Part shown: positions 6,622-11,338 of the stretch, one piece after another
Layout: each line of letters begins with the position of its first letter
Numbering within the stretch: position 1 is the stretch's first letter
NCBI GenBank assembly: GCA_021163175.1
Contig: JAGGXG010000045.1
Span: 1-11,338, forward strand
DNA: 11,338 nucleotides
From: Thermoplasmata archaeon
Lineage (GTDB): Archaea; Thermoplasmatota; E2; UBA202; JdFR-43
Direction of reading: 5' to 3'
Position numbers and translations under genes: made by a program
Notes under the pieces: generated by a model
What the model saw: the letters and a program-made list of their open reading frames with translations, nothing else
What the model was told of the DNA's origin: nothing
Database searches by the model: none

Positions 6622-6825
6622 TTATTTGTTTCTTTTGATTTCCTCTATCCTCCTTTTCATGGCTTCAAGTTGCTGTTCAATGATTGCAAGTTGCTGCTCC
6701 ATCATGGATATTTCCTGTTCTATGCTTGGTTGATAAGCCGGATAATATGGTTGATATGGCTGATATGGTGGATAGCCATATCCGTAGCCATAGCCTCTTC
6801 TCCATCCCCATCCCATGCCGAACAT
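6622..6825 (-). CDS. Gly/Tyr-rich small protein with coiled-coil tail (DUF5320-like)
   Basis: The 67-residue protein begins MFGMGWGWRRGYGYG, passes through a PYQPYQPYYPAYQP segment, and ends in a 34-residue coiled coil (about 34-67). That tail resembles the tail of the neighbouring NifX-family protein. The Gly/aromatic N-terminus plus coiled coil fits DUF5320-type proteins found in archaea and anaerobic bacteria, none with a known function. The frame runs on to 6891, but the ATG at 6825 follows GGTGG closely and lies one base after the stop of the preceding gene, whereas upstream ATGs lie inside that gene. It contains no cysteine or histidine, so it is unlikely to bind a metal alone. A binding partner for the NifX protein is a reasonable inference. 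Confidence 0.82.
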   Translation of the reverse strand: MFGMGWGWRRGYGYGYGYPPYQPYQPYYPAYQPSIEQEISMMEQQLAIIEQQLEAMKRRIEEIKRNK

Positions 6826-6826
6826 T

Positions 6827-7045
6827 TTACCACCAAGGATAGTATGGGTAGCCATACCGCCAATAGTATGCTGGATAGTATGGATAACCATAATATGCGC
6901 TATAAGGCGTATAGTATGGTGTATAGTATGGCATAAACCATCTCCAGCCTCTTGGTAATCCTGTCCACGGACAGTAGCCTAATGTGGCGCCAAATCCTCT
7001 TCCTCTTCCCCACCAACCTCTTCCGAAACCAAATCCCCAAGGCAT
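6827..7045 (-). CDS. Gly/Trp- and Tyr-rich small protein (DUF5320-like), first gene of the operon
   Basis: The 72-residue protein has an N-terminal Gly/Trp/Arg stretch (MPWGFGFGRGWWGRGRG) leading to LGYCPWTGLPRGW, a pattern recalling DUF5320-type archaeal proteins. The last 35 residues contain 16 Tyr and 3 Trp with Pro and Gly between them. One cysteine is present (Cys25 in GYCPW). The start at 7045 is set by AGGTGAT four nt upstream, a full match to the archaeal anti-Shine-Dalgarno; a GTG at 7054 overlaps that site and is rejected. One base separates its stop from the next ATG. A low-complexity, aromatic tail suggests self-association, but this is inference, and the function is unknown. Confidence 0.8.
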   Translation of the reverse strand: MPWGFGFGRGWWGRGRGFGATLGYCPWTGLPRGWRWFMPYYTPYYTPYSAYYGYPYYPAYYWRYGYPYYPWW

Positions 7046-7049
7046 GTTT

Positions 7050-7056
7050 ATCACCT
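7050..7056 (-). promoter_or_regulatory. Ribosome-binding site of the operon's first gene
   Basis: AGGTGAT on the minus strand, four nt before the ATG at 7045. It decides the start codon of the first gene and implies a message with a short leader, unlike the neighbouring genes that look leaderless. Confidence 0.75.
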
Positions 7057-7076
7057 ATTTGCATATATATTCAGAA

Positions 7077-7093
7077 ATATATAAATGTTTCTA
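7077..7093 (-). promoter_or_regulatory. Promoter of the nine-gene operon (BRE plus TATA box)
   Basis: On the minus strand, GTAGAAACATTTATATA reads as a purine-rich BRE-like element followed by a TATA box (TTTATATA, 7085 to 7078). A start of transcription about 26 nt downstream would fall near 7055, leaving a leader of about 10 nt that carries the AGGTGAT site. The AT core is nearly symmetric, so it could also fire toward gltX. Confidence 0.5.
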
Positions 7094-7127
7094 CATGATG
7101 AAAATGAATGTTAATTAAACACCTCTC

Positions 7128-7140
7128 ACAAACTTTAAAA
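7128..7140 (+). promoter_or_regulatory. TATA-like box before gltX
   Basis: ACAAAC followed by TTTAAAA (7134-7140) looks like BRE plus TATA box. The box centre is about 25 nt before the gltX ATG at 7162, which predicts a leaderless transcript; only a weak AGGA (7147-7150) lies between. The 116-nt spacer thus seems to hold two divergent promoters. Confidence 0.4.
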
Positions 7141-7161
7141 AAGAGTAGGAAATAAAAAAAG

Positions 7162-8835
7162 ATGGGCATCGAGGAAATAGCGAAAAAATATGCTCTCATC
7201 AATGCAATAAAATTTGATGGAAAAGCGAGCTTGAAGGCTGTAATAGGAAAAGTCATGGCTGAAGTTAAAGGAGATGCAAAGGAAATTGTTAAAATAGTTA
7301 GAGAGGTTGTTGAAGAAATAAATAAACTTTCCATAGAAGAACAGAAAAAAATCGCGGAAAAACTTGGAATAGAAATAAATGAAGAGAAGAAGAAAAAAGA
7401 GATAAAGCTGCCGCCTTTGCCAGATGCAAGAAAAGGAGAAGTTGTGACAAGATTTCCCCCTGAGCCAAATGGCTATCTCCACATTGGACATGCTAAAGCT
7501 GCTGTAATAGATTATGAATATGCACGCATGTATGATGGAATTTTCATACTGCGTTTCGATGACACGAATCCGGTTAATGAAAAGAAGGAGTTTTACGATG
7601 CCCAAAAAGAAGATTTGAAATGGCTTGGAATAGAATGGGATAAAGAGTATCGCACTTCCGATAATCTTCCCAAGCATTATGAGCTTGCAAAGGAATTGTT
7701 GGAAAGAGGTTGCGCCTATATATGTACATGTAGCGAGGAAGAAATAAGGAAAAATAGAAGACTCGGAAAAGAGTGTGCATGTCGGAATAGAAAAGAGCAA
7801 CCATGGGACGAGTTTTTCAAAATGAAAGAAGGAGAAGCCGTCTTAAGGCTTAAAGGAGATATGAAATCTCAGAATACGGCGATGCGCGATCCAATTCTTT
7901 TCAGAATAATTGACCATCCTCATCCAATACATGGCACCCGTTTTCGAGTATGGCCAACCTATGATTTCTATGGAGCTATTGAAGACTCTTTGTCTGGCAT
8001 CACACATCCTTTCAGAACCAAGGAGTATGAATTGAGGGATGAAGTTTATTTCTACATTCTGGACTGCCTTGACTTAAGAAAGCCCCATCTGATGGAATTC
8101 TCCCGCCTTTCAATAAAAGGAATGCCAGTCTCGAAAAGAAAGCTTAAGCCGTTGGTGGAAAAGAAACTTGTATGGGGCTGGGATGACCCACGCCTGCCTA
8201 CGTTACGAGGCTTGGCGAGACGCGGAATACTGGCGGAAGCGATAAAAGAGTTTGTGTTGTTGCAGGGCATTTCCAAAAGCGAGAGCGTCGTTGTTTTTGA
8301 AAATCTGGAAGCAGTCAACAGGAAGCTGCTGGATGGAATGGCTAAAAGGCTTTTTTTTGTTCCAGAGCCAGTAAAAGTTATTGTTGAAAATGCTCCAGAG
8401 AGAGAAGCGGTTTTAAAATATCATCCTTCCATTAATATGGGAGAAAGAAAAGTGGAAACGAAAGGCATGTTTTATATTCCTGCCAGCGATGCTTCAAAGT
8501 TTGAAAAGGGAAGCAAATTCAGGCTCAAGGATTTGTATAATGTGGTTGTTTTGGAAAAGAACGATGTGATAAAGGGAGAGTATGCAGGAGACGAGCTTTT
8601 GCAAATACCTAAAATACAGTGGGTTACGGAAGAGCATTATGAAATGGAAGTTGTGATTCCTTTGCTTCCTTTCAAAAATGGAGAGTTTGATGAAAACAGT
8701 CTTAAAATAACGAAAGGCTATGTGGAAAAAAACATAGATGAAATAAAGCATGGTGAAATCGTGCAATTTGAAAGATTTGGATTCGTGAGAATAGAAAAAG
8801 ATGGAAAGACGAGAGGAATAAAAGCCCATGATTAA
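7162..8835 (+). CDS. gltX: Glutamyl-tRNA synthetase, archaeal (GlnRS-like) type
   Basis: This class I synthetase charges tRNA with glutamate; in archaea the non-discriminating enzyme also makes Glu-tRNA(Gln) for later amidation. The 557-residue protein has an archaeal N-terminal helical extension (about 1-85), the FPPEPNGYLHIGHA signature with HIGH at 107-110, a cysteine set in the acceptor-binding region (Cys188, Cys190, Cys205, Cys207) fitting a zinc site, the KMSKS counterpart VSKRK at 323-327, and a C-terminal beta-barrel anticodon domain from about 385, as in GlnRS. The size is typical. The ATG at 7162 has only a weak AGGA upstream but a TATA-like box 25 nt before it. The stop overlaps the stop of the kinase gene on the other strand. 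Discrimination between tRNA(Glu) and tRNA(Gln) cannot be judged here. Confidence 0.97.
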   Translation: MGIEEIAKKYALINAIKFDGKASLKAVIGKVMAEVKGDAKEIVKIVREVVEEINKLSIEEQKKIAEKLGIEINEEKKKKEIKLPPLPDARKGEVVTRFPPEPNGYLHIGHAKAAVIDYEYARMYDGIFILRFDDTNPVNEKKEFYDAQKEDLKWLGIEWDKEYRTSDNLPKHYELAKELLERGCAYICTCSEEEIRKNRRLGKECACRNRKEQPWDEFFKMKEGEAVLRLKGDMKSQNTAMRDPILFRIIDHPHPIHGTRFRVWPTYDFYGAIEDSLSGITHPFRTKEYELRDEVYFYILDCLDLRKPHLMEFSRLSIKGMPVSKRKLKPLVEKKLVWGWDDPRLPTLRGLARRGILAEAIKEFVLLQGISKSESVVVFENLEAVNRKLLDGMAKRLFFVPEPVKVIVENAPEREAVLKYHPSINMGERKVETKGMFYIPASDASKFEKGSKFRLKDLYNVVVLEKNDVIKGEYAGDELLQIPKIQWVTEEHYEMEVVIPLLPFKNGEFDENSLKITKGYVEKNIDEIKHGEIVQFERFGFVRIEKDGKTRGIKAHD

Positions 8836-10982
8836 ACTTTTGGCAGATATATCGAAAATGCTGTTTCTTTTTTATTACTTTTCACCTCTATCCTGCCGCC
8901 GTATCTCTCAACAATTTTTTTAACCAGATGCAAGCCTAAGCCGGAGCCACTGCTTCCCTTTCCTTTCACTCCCATTTTAAAAAGTTTATCTTTTATTTCT
9001 TCTGGTATCTCCTTTCCATCGTTTTTTATATCAACAACATAGTAGCCATTTTCTTCTCTCACCTCAATGTAAATGTTTTTACATTTTCCATGCTTTATGG
9101 CATTTTCTATTATGTTGGAAAATATATTTGAAAGCATTTCATCTGCCATAACTTTGATTTTATTTTCTTCATAATGAACATTTATTTTCTTTTCCTTAAG
9201 AATATCGGTATGATACTCTATTGATTCCTTTATTGCCTTATCAAGATCAATCTTCTTGGGTGTTATTTCATATGATTTGCTTATCATCCTGAGCTTCATC
9301 AGCAGATTTTTTATTGATAGCAGATTGTCAAATGCTTTTTCGATGAGCTCCTTTAACTCATCATCTTTTTCCTCATCTTTGATCAATTCAACTATTCCAA
9401 AAGCTATTTGAAGGCGATTGCTTATATCATGCCTGAGTAAAGAATTATATATTTCCAATTCTTTTCTCGCTTCCTTCAATGGGGTTATATCCTTTATCAT
9501 TCCCTGATATATTATCTCATCTCCTTTTTTGAACATCACACTCGAAAGCAAGCAATCCATTTCCTTACCATCTTTCCTTTTCAATTTTACTTCAAAATTT
9601 TTCACATATCCTCTTTTCTCTATTTCCTTTTTGAATCTTTCTCTGTCTTCCCTGTTAACATACAAATTTGTGACATCCATATTCATCAATTCCTTTCTGC
9701 TATAGCCAAAAAGTTCCTCTCCAGCTTTGTTTATGTCGAGCAATTTTCCTCTCTCATTTGAAATATATACTGCATCTATGGAATAGTCAAATATATCCTT
9801 ATACTTCTTTTCAGATTCCTCCAGAGATTTTGTAAGTTTCCTGAGCTTAATAACCATGTCATTGAAGTTTCTGGCAAGTTCTCCTATTTCATCTTTTGGA
9901 AAGACATCGACAGTATGATCAAGGTTTCCCTTGGCAATTTCTCCAGTAGCCTTTTTTAACTTTTCAACAGGTTTTGTAATGCTTAATGAGAAAAATATGG
10001 CTGCAGCCATAACTATTATTGACATGGATATTGCTACAAACCATAACAAATTTTGCATTTTTTTGATTGGCTCGCTAACCACTTTTTCAGGCAAAAGAAA
10101 AACAAGCGAACCATTTATCTCATGTAATGGATAATATGCAGCATAATATGGGGCAGTCATCTCTATTTTTTTAATTCCCTGGCTACCATTTCTTATATAT
10201 TTATAAAGGGAAGATAAACCGCTTATGTTAACTATGTTTTCTTCTGGAAAACTTTCTTCCCATGTTCTGTTCCCAGCTGTATAGTCAGGATGAACAATTA
10301 TGTTGCCATTTTTATCAACCAAGATTGCATAGCCCTCTCCCTGAAACTTTATGTCCAGAATATCATCCTTTATTGTTGGCAAAGGTAAATCAAGGGAGAC
10401 AACGCCTATGAGACCTCCATTATTATAGACGGGCTGAGAATTACTCAATGTAACCTCTCCAGTATTCACATCGATATACTCTGTCCATACATTCTTTCTG
10501 CTCCTCTCTGCTTCAACATACCATTTCCTCACTCTATGATCAAATGTTCCAATTTCCTTCAACTTTTCAACAACTCTGCTATCGCTTAAAAAAAGCACGC
10601 CATTTTTGGTGCCAAAATAGGCGAGGCTGACCTCGGGGTGGCGGGCGCATATGCCGTGTATTATAGTAAAAACATTTGCAAAATTTTCTATGCCCGCCTC
10701 ACTTCCATTTGGAGCAATCCATATGTGGCTATAGTTTATATTACCATTCCCTTTATTCCATGTTTCTCCAATTTCCTCTGCAGCAACATTGATTTCCTCC
10801 TCCATCGTTTTAAATACTTTATTATATTCCTCAGCCTTGGCTTTCGTTAAATTCATTATTCCGTCTTCCGTCTTCTCTTTAATTTCTTTCATGCTTCGTT
10901 GCGATAAAAGTTCACTAAATGAAAGCAATGGCAATAATGAAATGAGAAGCAATAGCACAAGCAATTTAATCCTTAATTTCAT
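8832..10982 (-). CDS. Membrane sensor histidine kinase (dCache-HAMP-PAS-HATPase)
   Basis: From the ATG at 10982 the protein is 716 residues. Domains in order: membrane segment (about 3-22), a large extracytoplasmic dCache-type sensor (about 28-308, with WYVEAERS near 154-161 and GVVSLDLPL near 193-201), second membrane segment (about 312-335), HAMP (about 336-388), PAS (about 391-503), an H-box LLRHDISNRLQ with phospho-acceptor His518, and a HATPase domain with NIIENAIKHG, DIKNDGKEI and GSGLGLHLVKKI (679-690). Such kinases sense small ligands outside the cell. A TTG at 10988 is in frame, but the ATG fits a TATA-like box about 26 nt upstream. No response regulator gene lies in the window, so the output is unknown. 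All seven N-x-S/T sequons fall in the external domain. Confidence 0.93.
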   Translation of the reverse strand: MKLRIKLLVLLLLISLLPLLSFSELLSQRSMKEIKEKTEDGIMNLTKAKAEEYNKVFKTMEEEINVAAEEIGETWNKGNGNINYSHIWIAPNGSEAGIENFANVFTIIHGICARHPEVSLAYFGTKNGVLFLSDSRVVEKLKEIGTFDHRVRKWYVEAERSRKNVWTEYIDVNTGEVTLSNSQPVYNNGGLIGVVSLDLPLPTIKDDILDIKFQGEGYAILVDKNGNIIVHPDYTAGNRTWEESFPEENIVNISGLSSLYKYIRNGSQGIKKIEMTAPYYAAYYPLHEINGSLVFLLPEKVVSEPIKKMQNLLWFVAISMSIIVMAAAIFFSLSITKPVEKLKKATGEIAKGNLDHTVDVFPKDEIGELARNFNDMVIKLRKLTKSLEESEKKYKDIFDYSIDAVYISNERGKLLDINKAGEELFGYSRKELMNMDVTNLYVNREDRERFKKEIEKRGYVKNFEVKLKRKDGKEMDCLLSSVMFKKGDEIIYQGMIKDITPLKEARKELEIYNSLLRHDISNRLQIAFGIVELIKDEEKDDELKELIEKAFDNLLSIKNLLMKLRMISKSYEITPKKIDLDKAIKESIEYHTDILKEKKINVHYEENKIKVMADEMLSNIFSNIIENAIKHGKCKNIYIEVREENGYYVVDIKNDGKEIPEEIKDKLFKMGVKGKGSSGSGLGLHLVKKIVERYGGRIEVKSNKKETAFSIYLPKV
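8868..8873 (+). terminator. T-run that could terminate gltX transcripts
   Basis: A T6 run within a T-rich stretch (about 8864-8882, plus strand) lies 33 nt past the gltX stop, inside the 3' coding end of the opposing kinase gene. Archaeal RNA polymerase can stop at such U-tracts without a hairpin. No better terminator is possible, because the genes leave no intergenic space. Confidence 0.3.
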
Positions 10983-11004
10983 CTCCAATAAAAAATAATC
11001 AGGG

Positions 11005-11014
11005 TATATTTAAG
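11005..11014 (-). promoter_or_regulatory. TATA-like box before the histidine kinase gene
   Basis: On the minus strand CTTAAATATA is centred about 26 nt before the ATG at 10982, predicting a leaderless transcript. GGAG directly abuts the ATG, too close to act as a normal ribosome-binding site. The box lies in the 44-nt gap after the decarboxylase gene, so the kinase can be transcribed separately. Confidence 0.4.
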
Positions 11015-11026
11015 CATTTATAAAAA

Positions 11027-11338
11027 TTACAAATTCGTTGCAATTGTTTCTCCAGCTTTAATTTTCCTTCCTTTTTTAACAACAATTTTACAATTTTTCG
11101 GAAGCTTTAATTCAACACGGGATCCAAACTTTATTATTCCTATCTTTTCTCCCTTCTTAATGTATTGTCCTTCTTTAACATATGGTAATATTCTTCTTGC
11201 AAATATTCCTGCTATTTGGGCGATAACTATTTCGCCTATTTCTGTATCCATGTATATCTCCATTCTTTCATTTTTACTTGTATCTCCATATGCGGGCTTA
11301 TGCTCTCCCTTTTTATAGATCATTTTCTCTATTTTTCC
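11027..11338 (-). CDS. Phosphatidylserine/archaetidylserine decarboxylase, C-terminal part (5' end beyond window)
   Basis: The frame is open through the right edge, so the gene is cut by the window. The visible 103 residues hold the C-terminal core of the pyruvoyl-dependent decarboxylase family: a KNER stretch, the IAQIAGIFARRI helix, GEKIGIIKFGSR, and a closing KAGETIATNL. FGS (Gly72-Ser73 counted from the window edge) is the expected self-cleavage site where the serine becomes the pyruvoyl group. In archaea this short type decarboxylates archaetidylserine (or phosphatidylserine) to the ethanolamine lipid at the membrane. The ATG at 11323 falls inside the conserved domain and is not the true start. 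The next gene on the same strand, the kinase, begins 44 nt downstream. Confidence 0.92.
   Translation of the reverse strand, partial: GKIEKMIYKKGEHKPAYGDTSKNERMEIYMDTEIGEIVIAQIAGIFARRILPYVKEGQYIKKGEKIGIIKFGSRVELKLPKNCKIVVKKGRKIKAGETIATNL

Noticed and set aside
6826..6891. N-terminal extension of the second Gly/Tyr-rich protein
   Set aside because: It lies inside the preceding gene in another frame and lacks a ribosome-binding site.
6840..6940. Repeated TATGG/ATAGTATGG words suggesting a regulatory repeat array
   Set aside because: They are the codons of the Tyr-Tyr-Pro repeats in the first operon gene; coding explains them.
1917..7045. Nitrogenase cofactor (nif) cluster
   Set aside because: Only NifX-type domains are present; there is no nifH, nifD, nifK, nifE, nifN or nifB, and ferredoxin-MinD pairs occur widely in non-fixing anaerobes.
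7135..7800. Long minus-strand open frame across the gltX 5' half
   Set aside because: It is antisense to a strongly conserved synthetase and has Phe/Tyr-rich composition typical of shadow frames in AT-rich DNA.

Overview
The window looks like a low-GC, probably anaerobic archaeon, most likely euryarchaeal (Thermoplasmatota-like is possible but unproven). Four things point that way: a GlnRS-like archaeal glutamyl-tRNA synthetase with an N-terminal extension, a preQ0 (archaeosine) gene set, a short archaeal-type phosphatidylserine/archaetidylserine decarboxylase, and TATA-like boxes about 25 nt before several start codons. No rRNA, tRNA, CRISPR array or insertion sequence was found. No gene-free stretch exceeds 300 bases; the largest non-coding pieces are about 1-137 and 7046-7161.

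Layout. (1) At 138-1886, minus strand, queD-queC-queE overlap one another and encode three steps from a GTP-derived pterin to CDG, then preQ0, the precursor of archaeosine in tRNA. (2) At 1917-7045, minus strand, nine tightly packed genes read in this order: two Gly/Tyr-rich small proteins, a NifX/ORP-domain protein with a Met/Pro-rich linker and coiled-coil tail, a Gly-rich zinc-ribbon protein, two MinD-type ATPases that each carry a two-cluster ferredoxin insert, a membrane-anchored LEA14/WHy protein, a cation diffusion facilitator fused to a second NifX-type domain, and a SAM methyltransferase. (3) At 7162-8835, plus strand, lies gltX, transcribed away from region 2 across a 116-nt divergent spacer. 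(4) At 8832-10982, minus strand, a large dCache-HAMP-PAS sensor histidine kinase converges on gltX; their stop codons overlap. (5) At 11027-11338, minus strand, is the 3' part of a decarboxylase gene cut by the window edge.

The stretch worth attention is region 2. Paired ferredoxin-MinD ATPases next to a NifX-family protein recall the anaerobe-specific 'orange protein' (ORP) gene clusters of Desulfovibrio, in which a NifX-family protein binds a Mo-Cu-S cluster. Here the set is extended by a metal exporter carrying the same class of domain, low-complexity partners, a zinc ribbon, a surface-anchored WHy protein and a methyltransferase. Stop/start overlaps or gaps of a few bases link nearly all nine genes, so they are probably made together. 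The inferred theme is assembly, handling or export of a metal or metal-sulfur cofactor; the substrate cannot be read from the sequence.

Starts were chosen mainly from ribosome-binding sites and ATGA overlaps. This shortens several of the longest possible reading frames (queC, the first MinD ATPase, the NifX protein, both Gly/Tyr-rich proteins and the kinase).
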